Assembly: GCA_020722685.1 (NCBI GenBank)
Contig: DYKH01000181.1
Span: 1 to 9,582, forward strand
Origin: Caldithrix sp.
Lineage (GTDB): Bacteria > KSB1 > UBA2214 > DYKH01
DNA length: 9,582 nucleotides
Direction of reading: 5' to 3'
In this document: positions 1-7,442 of the stretch, in pieces
How positions within the stretch are numbered: position 1 is the first letter of the stretch
Layout of the letters: every line of letters begins with the position of its first letter
The notes under the pieces: generated by a model
Told to the model about the DNA's origin: nothing
What the model saw: the letters and a program-made list of their open reading frames with translations, nothing else
Databases searched by the model: none
Translations under genes and position numbers: made by a program

Positions 1-2514
1 CGCCAAATAAGGCTTGGGTGCAAGCTCGGCGATGGCAGGGGAGTGGACGCTTAATTCTTCTGAGCCGAAAATGTGATAGATCGGCATCAGCAGCCACTCT
101 TTGGGCTTTTGCTTAAAGCTTGAAGGTACACCGGTAAAATAGCCATTGCCTTGGGTTCCGGGATCGAAGAGCCGTTTGCCCATTTCTCCATTTCGAATAG
201 GGCCGCCGACTTCTGCTTGAAATTTGTTTAGCGCTTGAACCGAGTTCCAACCCGGAGCCCATATATTTGAAAGCAGCGGTGCGGGCGGCTGCAACGGATA
301 ACCCTCCATAGAAAACGCCAACGGAGAATTCGGGTCTTCTGCCGGTTTTGGCTCGTGCATGGTTTTGTGTGCGTTCATAGCGGTGCGCCCACTGTAGCGG
401 TGTGGCTGTCTGGGGACTCGCTGGCCCAACATCCGCAGTTCCGACGGGGGCGCAATCCTCAAAACAGGTTCGAAAACGGGTAGTTCATCCGCAAGAGATT
501 CAACGATCTTATCCAAGCTTTGCCATGAATCAGCCTTGTTATGCCCCGCTCTGAGCATTGCTTCGCGCAGCCATAACCAGCTCTCTTGGACGTGGCCTTC
601 CGGCTTGAAGACTTGGTAGAATCGCTGCGCCCGGCCCTCATTGTTGACTAATGTGCCAGCGGCCTCTGCAAAAGTGGCCGCCGGCAGGATTAGCTCGGCA
701 TCCGCAATGGTCTTGTTAGCCGAATGATCTATGACGATGACGTGTTCGGCAGTGTCCATTAGTCGCTGAACATCTGTTTTTTCCGCACGCAGATACAGAT
801 CATTCTCCAAAATAATAACTGCATCGGTATCGCCCTCTGCAACTTTTTTCATGACAGCATCCATGCTTTGTTTTGCCATTAGCGCCAAACCGAGGCTGTT
901 GCATTCCGGGACAGTAAGGCACAACTTTGCCGGCTGCGCCTGCTTGCACAGAGCCCAGCCAATGTTGGCGGCGGCCTGCAAAACGGAGTCGTTGCCGTTG
1001 CTGCAGCCGGCAATAATGACAGGTCGCTTGGCAACCCGAAGCGCTTGGGCGATTTTGTTCGCAAGGGCACGCACTGCGTTGGGCAACTCTGTCACTTTCG
1101 GTGCATTCGAATCGATGAGTTGAGCGACAGCAAATCCCAATCGCGCCAAGTCATCCGGAGCCGCACGAAAAACTTGTCTTGCCAGTGAATCCAGTTTGGT
1201 TCCAAAGGGCGTGGCAATAAAGAGGGGCCCTTTTTCGTCCTGCACGACGTGCCGCATCGCTGCATCATCCCACCCGGCGATCCCCAATTTGGCCAGTTTT
1301 TCGGTTGGCGGCTGTCTAATAGACTGTTTGACTGCCAAATCCAACAAGGGCGCCGTATTCGTGACATCTTCGCCCAAAATGAAAACAGCGTCAGCCTGCC
1401 GCACGTCCTGCAGCGATGCCGAAGGGGCCGGGCCGTCGCGCAGAATCTCTATGATGGTGGAAAGCAGCCGCAGTTGCTGTTCTCCAAGACCAGCATAAAA
1501 ATTGTCCGCCCCGACCAAGGCTCGCAGTGCAAAATTGGCCTCTATGGAGGCGCGCGGCGAGCCGATGCCGATCGCTTTTTTCTTGCCAGCAAGCAACGAA
1601 GCAAGATGCTGCAATGCAGTATCTTTGCTGACCGGCTGGGCGCTTGCGCCCTTGTCCGTGCGCAACAACGGCTGACGGATGCGGCCATCGCTGTTCACAA
1701 ATTCGTAGCCGTATCTTCCCCGATCACAGAGAAAGTAGCCGTTGACGTCAAAGTTGAACCTGTTACGGATGCGGCGCAATTTTCCGTAGCGCTCGCCAGG
1801 AATGGTATTGCAGCCTAAACCGCACTGAACGCAGATGCTGGGGGCTGTCTGCAAGTCCCATTTGCGAGTAAAGTGTTGTTTGAAAGTCTTGTCCGTAAAA
1901 ACGCCGGTGGGGCACACCTCGACCAGGTTGCCGCTGAACTCGCTCTGCAAAATGCCTTCTTCGTGCCGGCCAAAATAAAGGTGATCGTGCGCGGCAAAAA
2001 CGTCGAAATCGCGGCCGCCGGCATAATCCCGATAAAAGCGCACGCAACGATAGCATTGAATGCAGCGGTTCATTTCATGATTGATAAGCGGCCCCAAATA
2101 CTGGTTGCGGTAGGTGCGCTTCTTAAAGCGGTAGCGGCGAACGGCATGGCCGGTCATCACGGTCATGTCCTGCAGATGGCACTCGCCGCCCTCGTCGCAG
2201 ATGGGACAGTCATGCGGATGGTTGATCATCAGCCATTCGATGACGGTGGCGCGGAAAGCTTTCACTTCCGGGTCGTCAATGGAAATGCGCGTGCCGTCTG
2301 TGGCCGGGGTCATGCAAGACATGACGATTCGGCCTTGCGTGTCCTTCTCGTCCTTAAACTGTTTTACCGCGCATTGCCGGCAAGCGCCTACTGATCCCAA
2401 AGCCGGATGCCAACAGAAATACGGAATATTGAATCCCAGCGATAGGCAAGCTTGCAGAAGGTTTTGACCGTCTTTTACTTCGTAAGGTTTATTGTCAACA
2501 TAAATGATGGCCAT
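1..2514 (-). CDS. nuoG: NADH-quinone oxidoreductase subunit G, 3' end cut off by window edge
   Basis: Largest subunit of the peripheral arm of complex I. It carries electrons from the NuoE/NuoF NADH-oxidising site through a chain of Fe-S clusters on the cytoplasmic side. The frame is open from the ATG at 2514 to base 1 (838 codons, no stop); the E. coli protein is about 908 residues, so roughly 70 are missing. Cluster ligands are all visible: N1b C34, C45, C48, C67; N5 H99, C103, C106, C112; N4 C151, C154, C157, C201; N7 C228, C231, C235, C263 (ICVQCGLGCN, then LCDRGR). The rest is the molybdopterin-oxidoreductase-like domain, which binds no cofactor in this family; IGIGSPRASIEANFALR and PHRYSGRTAM match the E. 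coli type closely. The start is preceded by AAAAGGATTGTAAATG: an AGGA site, and a TAA directly abutting the ATG. It lies 129 bases after the nuoF stop. Confidence 0.97.
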   Translation of the reverse strand, partial: MAIIYVDNKPYEVKDGQNLLQACLSLGFNIPYFCWHPALGSVGACRQCAVKQFKDEKDTQGRIVMSCMTPATDGTRISIDDPEVKAFRATVIEWLMINHPHDCPICDEGGECHLQDMTVMTGHAVRRYRFKKRTYRNQYLGPLINHEMNRCIQCYRCVRFYRDYAGGRDFDVFAAHDHLYFGRHEEGILQSEFSGNLVEVCPTGVFTDKTFKQHFTRKWDLQTAPSICVQCGLGCNTIPGERYGKLRRIRNRFNFDVNGYFLCDRGRYGYEFVNSDGRIRQPLLRTDKGASAQPVSKDTALQHLASLLAGKKKAIGIGSPRASIEANFALRALVGADNFYAGLGEQQLRLLSTIIEILRDGPAPSASLQDVRQADAVFILGEDVTNTAPLLDLAVKQSIRQPPTEKLAKLGIAGWDDAAMRHVVQDEKGPLFIATPFGTKLDSLARQVFRAAPDDLARLGFAVAQLIDSNAPKVTELPNAVRALANKIAQALRVAKRPVIIAGCSNGNDSVLQAAANIGWALCKQAQPAKLCLTVPECNSLGLALMAKQSMDAVMKKVAEGDTDAVIILENDLYLRAEKTDVQRLMDTAEHVIVIDHSANKTIADAELILPAATFAEAAGTLVNNEGRAQRFYQVFKPEGHVQESWLWLREAMLRAGHNKADSWQSLDKIVESLADELPVFEPVLRIAPPSELRMLGQRVPRQPHRYSGRTAMNAHKTMHEPKPAEDPNSPLAFSMEGYPLQPPAPLLSNIWAPGWNSVQALNKFQAEVGGPIRNGEMGKRLFDPGTQGNGYFTGVPSSFKQKPKEWLLMPIYHIFGSEELSVHSPAIAELAPKPYLA

Positions 2515-2643
2515 TTACAATCCTTTTGAAACACAGACGACACGGGTACTGCTGATCTGCTCCGGTTTTTCTCTGTCCATTTCGCGAAAATAGAACCCAC
2601 GCTCCACGTGAGGTCCTCGGAATTCTCTTTGCTCAGCGAGCGA

Positions 2644-3915
2644 TCAATAGGGGCACCGTTTTTCGCGGATATGAAATTCAAAGTCTTCACGAAAGTATTT
2701 AATGGCGCTTTGCAGCGGCTCCACAGCGCCCGGCGCCAGAGCGCAAAAGGTGTTGCCCGGAGCCAACAGTTTGCTGTGCATTTCCAGCTTGGCGATGTCG
2801 CCATTCTCGCCGCGCCCGTTTTCGATGGCATGCAATATCCTGGTAGTCCAAGACAGGCCCTCACGACAGGGTGTGCACCAGCCACAAGACTCTTGCGCGA
2901 AAAATCTTTCCAGATTATGCACCAAACCAATGGGACAAGTTTTATCATCTAAAACGATCATCGTGCCGGTACCGAGACGACTGCCGGCTTTTTGTATGGA
3001 GGCAAAATCCATTTTCACGTCCAAATGCTCCTCGACCAAGAAATCGGTCGAAGCGCCGCCGGGGATGACGCCGCGGAACTTCAGCCCATCGCGCATCCCG
3101 CCGGCGTGCTCCTCCAATATTTCGCGTATGGTGGTTCCCATCGGCAACTCCCACAAGCCGGGCCTCTTCACTTTGCCGCTCACGCCATAAATTTTGGTGC
3201 CGCCGTCCTCGCTTTGACTCAAATTTTTGAACCAGTCCACTCCATTCTGAACGATGTGCGGCACGTTGCAGAGCGTCTCCACGTTGTTGATGATGGTGGG
3301 CTTGCCCCACGCGCCGACGACCGGCGGAAAAGGCGGCTTGGCGCGCGGATTGGCTCGCTTGCCTTCCAAAGCGTTTAACAAAGCGGTTTCTTCACCACAC
3401 ATATAGCGTCCGCCACTCCTGTGCAGATAAAGCTCAAGGCTGTAATCCGTGCCGAGAATATTCTTGCCCAAATACCCCCGTTGGTAAGCCTCGGCGACGG
3501 CCTTGCTCATGCGTTGCGCGGCCAGCGCATATTCTCCGCGCAGAAAAAGGTAAGCAACGTCCGCCTGAATGGCGTAGGAGCTGATGATCATGCTCTCCAC
3601 CATCAAATTCGGATCGCCTTCCAATAACAGCCGGTCTTTAAAGGTGCCCGGTTCCATTTCGTCGCCGTTTACGACCAAATACTTGGGATGCGGAGCATCC
3701 GACCCCATGGGTACGAAGCTCCATTTCAGGCCGGTGGGAAAGCCGGCCCCGCCGCGCCCGCGCAGGCCGGATTCTTTCACCATCTTGGTCACATCCGCTG
3801 GGTTCATGTCGAGCAAAGCCTTGCGTAAAGCTTGATAGCCGCCGGCCTTTTCATAACCAGCGAGACTGAGTGGTTCTTTTCCCGCTTTGATGTTTTTGGT
3901 TAACGGTCGTTCCAT
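2644..3915 (-). CDS. nuoF: NADH-quinone oxidoreductase subunit F (NADH/FMN-binding)
   Basis: The NADH dehydrogenase subunit of complex I. It binds NADH and FMN, takes the hydride from NADH and passes electrons to cluster N3. The 423-residue product (E. coli about 445) has the nucleotide/FMN glycine-rich motif GRGGAGFPTGLKW at 53-65, NGDEMEPGTFKDR near 83-95, the YMCGEETALLNALEG segment near 171-185, and the [4Fe-4S] N3 ligands C344, C347, C350 (SCGWCTPCREG) with C391. The ATG at 3915 lies three bases after the nuoE TAG, with a strong GGGGAG site inside the end of nuoE, so the two are translationally coupled. It stops with TGA after REKRCPY, a common C-terminal ending for NuoF outside enterobacteria. 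The same frame then stays open for 42 more codons up to a TAA touching the nuoG ATG (see findings). No frameshift or missing ligand is seen. Confidence 0.97.
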   Translation of the reverse strand: MERPLTKNIKAGKEPLSLAGYEKAGGYQALRKALLDMNPADVTKMVKESGLRGRGGAGFPTGLKWSFVPMGSDAPHPKYLVVNGDEMEPGTFKDRLLLEGDPNLMVESMIISSYAIQADVAYLFLRGEYALAAQRMSKAVAEAYQRGYLGKNILGTDYSLELYLHRSGGRYMCGEETALLNALEGKRANPRAKPPFPPVVGAWGKPTIINNVETLCNVPHIVQNGVDWFKNLSQSEDGGTKIYGVSGKVKRPGLWELPMGTTIREILEEHAGGMRDGLKFRGVIPGGASTDFLVEEHLDVKMDFASIQKAGSRLGTGTMIVLDDKTCPIGLVHNLERFFAQESCGWCTPCREGLSWTTRILHAIENGRGENGDIAKLEMHSKLLAPGNTFCALAPGAVEPLQSAIKYFREDFEFHIREKRCPY

Positions 3916-3918
3916 CGC

Positions 3919-4392
3919 CTACACTCCCCGTCGGTATTTGTCCAGAATTGCGTCCATCTTAGCCGCGTCCAAATCACCGTAGAGTTCCTGATCGACCATC
4001 ATCGAGGGAGCGTGGTCGCAGTTACCTAAACAGGGAATCGGCAAAAGTGTAAACAGTCCGTCCGAAGTTGTTTCTCCAAGGCCGATGCCTAAGCGGGCGG
4101 TTAGATGCTCAAGCAGACTCTCGTAGCCCATAATCCAACATGAAACGCTGTCACAGATAAAGATAACATGTTTGCCCACCGGCTTGCGAAAAATCAGGTT
4201 GTAGAAGGTAGCAACGCTGTCCAGCTCATCCGGCGTCATGTCCAGATGGGCGGCGATGTCCTTGATGCTCTCATCCGACACCCAGCCGCGATGTTTCTGC
4301 ACGATCTTGAGCGCGTCGATACTGACCGCTCTTTTTTGCGGATAGTGAGCGATCTCCGCGTTGATTTCTTGTATTTCTTCTTCCGTTAGCAT
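3919..4392 (-). CDS. nuoE: NADH-quinone oxidoreductase subunit E ([2Fe-2S] N1a)
   Basis: Thioredoxin-like [2Fe-2S] subunit of the NADH-oxidising module, partner of NuoF. The helical N-terminal part contains DALKIVQKHRGWVSD and VATFYNLIFRKPVG. The cluster ligands are CDSVSC and CLGNC, which in the longest reading (160 residues from a TTG at 4401) are C83, C88, C124 and C128. I chose the ATG at 4392 (157 residues, starting MLTEEE), which fits the family N-terminus better. The TTG is possible, since a GGAAAGAG stretch lies 13 bases before it, and neither start has ideal ribosome-site spacing. The gene sits 3 bases before nuoF. Upstream, only about 22-32 bases separate it from the heptad-repeat cassette, so its leader is directly bordered by long inverted repeats that may affect its expression. 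That effect is inference. Confidence 0.95.
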   Translation of the reverse strand: MLTEEEIQEINAEIAHYPQKRAVSIDALKIVQKHRGWVSDESIKDIAAHLDMTPDELDSVATFYNLIFRKPVGKHVIFICDSVSCWIMGYESLLEHLTARLGIGLGETTSDGLFTLLPIPCLGNCDHAPSMMVDQELYGDLDAAKMDAILDKYRRGV

Positions 4393-4423
4393 AGTTTCCA
4401 AAAAATAACCGATACTCTTTCCA

Positions 4424-4503
4424 TTGACAATTGAACGTTGAACATTGACCGTTGTTTTTCAAAAGCAATAGTCAATGGTCAACTTTCAACGTTCAGTTGT
4501 CAA
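4424..4503. repeat. Inverted heptad-repeat block L1
   Basis: The plus strand reads TTGACAA, TTGAACG, TTGAACA, TTGACCG, then a loop near 4455-4465, then reverse-oriented units ending TTGTCAA at 4497-4503. The outermost units pair perfectly and the next pair differs by one base, giving a long imperfect hairpin in DNA or in the nuo transcript. It ends about 32 bases upstream of the nuoE ATG. Confidence 0.85.
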
Positions 4504-4510
4504 TACATAG

Positions 4511-4597
4511 TTGACCATTGAACGTTGACCGTTGACTATTGACCGTTGTTTCCCAAGACCAATAGTCAATGTTCAATTTTCAACGTTCAATTGTCAA
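4511..4597. repeat. Inverted heptad-repeat block L2
   Basis: Five plus-oriented units (TTGACCA, TTGAACG, TTGACCG, TTGACTA, TTGACCG) lead to a loop near 4549-4556. Reverse-oriented units follow (TAGTCAA, TGTTCAA, TTTTCAA, CGTTCAA, TTGTCAA) and end at 4597. A 7-base spacer, TACATAG, separates it from L1, which keeps the heptad phase. The last unit contains the TGA stop of the four-helix-bundle gene (4594-4596). Confidence 0.85.
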
Positions 4598-4950
4598 CTT
4601 TTCCTTCCCGCTGTTCTTATACTGGCGTTCATAATTCTGGCCAACTCAGTGCACTCTCCAGCGACTGATTCCAACTTTTCACACGGCAGCATTTCGCCAC
4701 GCTTAATCATTTCGAGCCAAATGGCGGATTCATTCAGTTCCTTAAGAACGACGCCCAGTTTGTGCACAAAATCGTTCCTGCTTTCTGCTCCGCGGGCTTC
4801 GCCGTAATTGGATGCCGGTGAAGTACCACATCGAAGCAATTGTCCAGCGATATGTCTTCCGGACGGCGTTTTCGGCAGATAGTTGCAGATCCTAATTACA
4901 GCCACACCAAAGTCAATTAATCGCGACTGGATATCGTCTCCTTTGGCCAT
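4594..4950 (-). CDS. Four-helix-bundle protein of the 23S rRNA intervening-sequence (S23/IVP) family
   Basis: A 118-residue, mainly helical protein. PKTPSGRHIAGQLLRCGTSP (28-47) followed by ASNYGEARGAESRNDFVHKL and ELNESAIWLEM is the signature of the four-helix-bundle family first known from intervening sequences in 23S rRNA genes and related to the Avd accessory proteins of diversity-generating retroelements. Orphan copies occur in many environmental bacteria and their function is not known. The ATG at 4950 is preceded by GTAGGAATA, a good ribosome site; a longer reading from 5031 starts inside the repeats and is unlikely. No rRNA sequence or reverse transcriptase is nearby. The gene is alone in the centre of the heptad-repeat cassette, on the same strand as nuo, and its TGA stop is supplied by the first repeat unit. 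Cotranscription with nuo is likely; a role in respiration is not implied. Confidence 0.9.
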   Translation of the reverse strand: MAKGDDIQSRLIDFGVAVIRICNYLPKTPSGRHIAGQLLRCGTSPASNYGEARGAESRNDFVHKLGVVLKELNESAIWLEMIKRGEMLPCEKLESVAGECTELARIMNASIRTAGRKS

Positions 4951-5002
4951 TATTCCTACCCCTTTCTGTGCTGATAAAACGATCCAATCCTTCCGGTACT
5001 CA

Positions 5003-5131
5003 TTGACAATTGAACGTTGAACGGTGAACATTGACTATTTCTTTCAACGATCAATAGTCAACGTTCAATGTTCAATTGGCAACGCCCAATACTCAACTTT
5101 CAACGTTCAACGTTCAATTTTCAACGATCAA
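5003..5131. repeat. Inverted heptad-repeat block R
   Basis: Five plus-oriented units (TTGACAA, TTGAACG, TTGAACG, GTGAACA, TTGACTA; 5003-5037) face thirteen contiguous minus-oriented units at 5041-5131, exactly 91 bases. Read on the minus strand the latter begin TTGATCG, TTGAAAA, TTGAACG, TTGAACG, TTGAAAG. The first minus-strand units overlap the final codons and TGA of nuoCD. The plus arm can pair with the inner part of the minus arm (around 5041-5082). Confidence 0.85.
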
Positions 5132-6869
5132 CGTCTGCAAGCACATAGTCAATGCTACCCAATATCGCCAAGAGATCAGCCACCATCGTGCCACGGCTCA
5201 GAAGCGGAATCATCTGCAGGTGTGGGAACGATGGAGTTCGGATGCGCGTCCGGTAGGACATGGTGTTGCCGTCACTGATCAAGTAATAGCCGGTATTGCC
5301 CTTGGACGCCTCGATGCCGAAAAAGGCTTCGCCCGGCGGTATGACCGGTCCCCAGCTCACCTGCAAAAAATGCGTGATGAGCGTCTCGATATCGTGCATG
5401 GTGCGCTCTTTACGCGGCGGCGTGGCCAAGGGATGATCGGACTTGTATGGACCGGTCGGCATATTTTCCAAACACTGTTTGATGATGCGCAAGCTTTGCC
5501 GCATTTCTTCCACGCGAACCACAGCACGGTCGTAGCAATCGCCATGCAGCGCGGTGGGAATATCGAACTCGAACTGATCATAGGCGGCGTAAGGGCGCTT
5601 TTTGCGAAAGTCCCACTCGAATCCGCAAGCGCGCAAGCCGGGACCCGTCACTCCCCATTCTATGGCTTCATCCAAGGAATAGGCGCCAATGCCTTTGGTG
5701 CGGGCTTTGAAAATGCGGTTCTGCATCACCAGTTTGTCGTATTCCTTTAGACGAGGAGGAAAATAGTCGATGAAGTCACGCACCAATCGATCCCAGCCGC
5801 GTGGGAGGTCGTGGGCCACGCCACCGATGCGGAACCAACTGGGGTGCATGCGCCCGCCGCAAACAGCCTGAACGATATCGAAAATTCGCTCGCGGTCAAC
5901 GAACATGTAAAACACCGGGGACATGGCGCCGACGTCTCCGGCAAAGGTGCCATACCAAACCAGATGGCTGGCAATGCGGAAAAACTCTGCCATCATGATG
6001 CGGATGACGTTCGCCCGGTGCGGCACGGTAATCCCGGCAAGCTTTTCCACCGCCAAAATGTAGGGGAGGTTGTTCATCACCCCGCCCAAGTAGTCGATGC
6101 GGTCGGTGTAAGGGATGAAGGTATGCCAGGTCTGACGTTCGCCCATTTTTTCCGCGCCGCGATGGTGATAGCCAATGTCGGGCACGGCATCGACGATTTC
6201 CTCGCCGTCGAGCTGCAAGACGATGCGCAGCACGCCGTGAGTTCCCGGATGCTGCGGCCCCAAATTGAGGAACATGAAATCCGAGTCCTCGCTGCTGCGC
6301 TGCAGGCCCCATTCTTCGGGCTTGAATTGCAAGGCCGCCTGCTCCGCGTCCTGTTTTTCATGGGGAAGCTTGAACGGTCCCATTTCGGTCGCGCGAGCAG
6401 GATGCTCTTTGCGCAGGGGATGTCCTTGCCAGGTCGGGGGCATCAGTATTCTGCGCAGGTGAGGATGGCCGTCGAAGGTGATGCCGAACATGTCCCATAC
6501 TTCCCGCTCATACCAATTGGCGGCGGGCCAAAAGTCGGTTATGGTCGGAAGTGAGGGGTATTCGCCGACGAGCGGCACCTTGATGCGAATATCTTCGTTG
6601 CGGTCAAAAGAGAGGAGATGATAGACGACCGTAAAGTCGCTTTGTGGCTGATCCTGCCGATGGGTGCGAAGACGCTCGTCAATGGCGGTGAGGTCGTAGA
6701 GCAGACGATACGGCTTGTCGGCGGCGACCTTTAGATAGCGCAAAACGTCACGGAGATGCTCCTGGGCAACCCAATAGGTAGGTATTTCATCCTTGGTAAC
6801 TTGTTTGGCGAGTATCGTCCTGCCGAATCTGGCTTGCAGGTCCACGTCGATGGTCGATGATTTATTCAT
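5121..6869 (-). CDS. nuoC: NADH-quinone oxidoreductase fused subunit C/D
   Basis: Fused NuoC-NuoD (nuoCD), part of the connecting module of complex I that forms the quinone site with NuoB. The product is 582 residues, close to the roughly 600 of E. coli. Residues about 1-180 are the NuoC (30-kDa) domain with [11 protein letters not shown] at 120-130 and [15 protein letters not shown] at 150-164. Residues about 190-582 are the NuoD (49-kDa) domain with GPQHPGTHG at 204-212 (which holds a quinone-site histidine), [10 protein letters not shown] at 232-241, and a C-terminus [15 protein letters not shown] then DVDR. The fusion is natural in the E. coli clade. The ATG at 6869 has no clear Shine-Dalgarno, but no better start is seen. 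The stop TGA lies in the first units of heptad block R, and the family's usual final VDR is kept, so the protein is intact. The symbol nuoCD describes it more exactly. Confidence 0.97.
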   Translation of the reverse strand: MNKSSTIDVDLQARFGRTILAKQVTKDEIPTYWVAQEHLRDVLRYLKVAADKPYRLLYDLTAIDERLRTHRQDQPQSDFTVVYHLLSFDRNEDIRIKVPLVGEYPSLPTITDFWPAANWYEREVWDMFGITFDGHPHLRRILMPPTWQGHPLRKEHPARATEMGPFKLPHEKQDAEQAALQFKPEEWGLQRSSEDSDFMFLNLGPQHPGTHGVLRIVLQLDGEEIVDAVPDIGYHHRGAEKMGERQTWHTFIPYTDRIDYLGGVMNNLPYILAVEKLAGITVPHRANVIRIMMAEFFRIASHLVWYGTFAGDVGAMSPVFYMFVDRERIFDIVQAVCGGRMHPSWFRIGGVAHDLPRGWDRLVRDFIDYFPPRLKEYDKLVMQNRIFKARTKGIGAYSLDEAIEWGVTGPGLRACGFEWDFRKKRPYAAYDQFEFDIPTALHGDCYDRAVVRVEEMRQSLRIIKQCLENMPTGPYKSDHPLATPPRKERTMHDIETLITHFLQVSWGPVIPPGEAFFGIEASKGNTGYYLISDGNTMSYRTRIRTPSFPHLQMIPLLSRGTMVADLLAILGSIDYVLADVDR

Positions 6870-7041
6870 TGAGAAGTATTTTTCGTTTTATGGGTCTGCT
6901 GCTTCGATCTACTGCTTCATTGGTTCATCATTCAAAACGCAACACAATTAAGAGAAACGGGGGAAGGAAGCCTGCGCTCAAAGCCAATCAAAAGGTAAAA
7001 GCGGAATCGCAACAAGATGGTCCGCCGTCCGCCCAAAGGAC
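6870..7041. other. Non-coding spacer upstream of nuoCD
   Basis: Together with the pseudogene at 7042-7420 this forms a 573-bp gap between nuoB and nuoCD. In this part I see no convincing gene, terminator or clear promoter. A purine-rich tract (GAGAAACGGGGGAAGGAAG on the plus strand near 6951-6969) is the only compositional feature. Confidence 0.5.
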
Positions 7042-7420
7042 TCAGAAAGACCTGACGGATTTTTCGTCTTGGATTTTCTTGAGGCATCTCTTAGTCGACT
7101 CTGCCAGCTCATTGAACAACGTTGGATCCTCAGCCTTGAAATTGAAATACGACTTGCCTTGCATTCTTTGCTTCAATTCCTTGGACATGCCGGCAAGAAG
7201 ATCCGGACACATGCACACCGGCATGAGGTAAAAGCTAACACAATTCTCTTTGATTTCCATAGAGCCAAAAAAAGATTACCTTCCCCCATCTTTCGTTGTA
7301 GCCGGTGTTGAGATAACTGCTATCCGGCCTGGGCGCGACGAGGGTGAGCTTTGGCTGTTACGGCTTTAGGATTTGCCGCAGCGCTGCAAGCACTTTTTCG
7401 AATTGCAGTTTTGCGTCCAT
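7042..7420 (-). pseudogene. Decayed small gene of unrecognised family (one nonsense codon, one frameshift)
   Basis: Two reading frames join into one sensible product of about 125 residues. The first frame starts with ATG at 7420 (MDAKLQFEKVLAALRQILKP), meets TAA at 7358-7360, and continues in the same frame as QPKLTLVAPRPDSSYLNTGY then NERWGKVIFF. There the frame must shift at a run of seven T (plus-strand A7 at 7267-7273). Removing one T gives VIFFGSMEIKENCVSFYLMP, followed by QRMQGKSYFNFKAEDPTLF and NELAESTKRCLKK, ending in TGA at 7042. With that base removed the length is 126 codons including stop. From memory, similar small proteins of unknown function with HLMPVY and MQGKSCFNF segments are widespread in soil bacteria; I cannot name the family. 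The intact 72-residue downstream piece (ATG at 7260) could still be read, but has no good ribosome site. Confidence 0.75.
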
Positions 7421-7442
7421 TAAACTCAATGGAAGCTGTCGA

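Larger units (their letters stand above)
4424..5131. mobile_element. Putative heptad-repeat cassette carrying a four-helix-bundle gene, lodged in the nuo operon
   Basis: This 708-bp unit lies between nuoCD and nuoE, which are normally adjacent. It consists of two palindromic blocks on the nuoE side, a 405-bp centre with a single gene, and one palindromic block on the nuoCD side. All blocks are built from 7-base units of the form TTGAnnn. The centre is bounded by a perfect 17-bp inverted repeat: 4581-4597 is the reverse complement of 5003-5019 (TTGACAATTGAACGTTG). A 22-base direct repeat also occurs at 4422-4443 and 5001-5022. No transposase is present, so if mobile it must be moved in trans. 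The right end begins inside the last codons of nuoCD without shortening the protein; the left end stops just before nuoE. Mobility is inferred from position and symmetry. Local expansion of a simple repeat around a resident gene is the main alternative. Confidence 0.55.

Noticed and set aside
1249..1818. 189-codon plus-strand open frame
   Set aside because: Antisense shadow of nuoG; no known motifs, and the minus frame has clear NuoG identity throughout.
2475..2948. 157-codon minus-strand frame overlapping the 3' part of nuoF
   Set aside because: Out-of-frame shadow of nuoF and the nuoF-nuoG gap; nuoF has full family motifs and its product ends properly.
4594..5031. Longer version of the four-helix-bundle protein starting at 5031
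   Set aside because: Its first 27 residues are encoded by the heptad repeat and spacer; the ATG at 4950 has a good ribosome site and matches the family N-terminus.
4424..5131. CRISPR array reading of the repeats
   Set aside because: Units are 7 bases and contiguous, with no spacers of regular length and no cas genes.
5003..5131. Diversity-generating retroelement, suggested by the Avd-related gene
   Set aside because: No reverse transcriptase, template repeat or variable repeat is visible; the arrays are simple heptads.
5811..6554. 247-codon plus-strand open frame
   Set aside because: Antisense shadow of nuoCD, histidine- and alanine-rich with no family motifs.
7042..7273. Programmed frameshift at the T7 run
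   Set aside because: A nonsense codon upstream in the same gene makes simple decay more likely than recoding.
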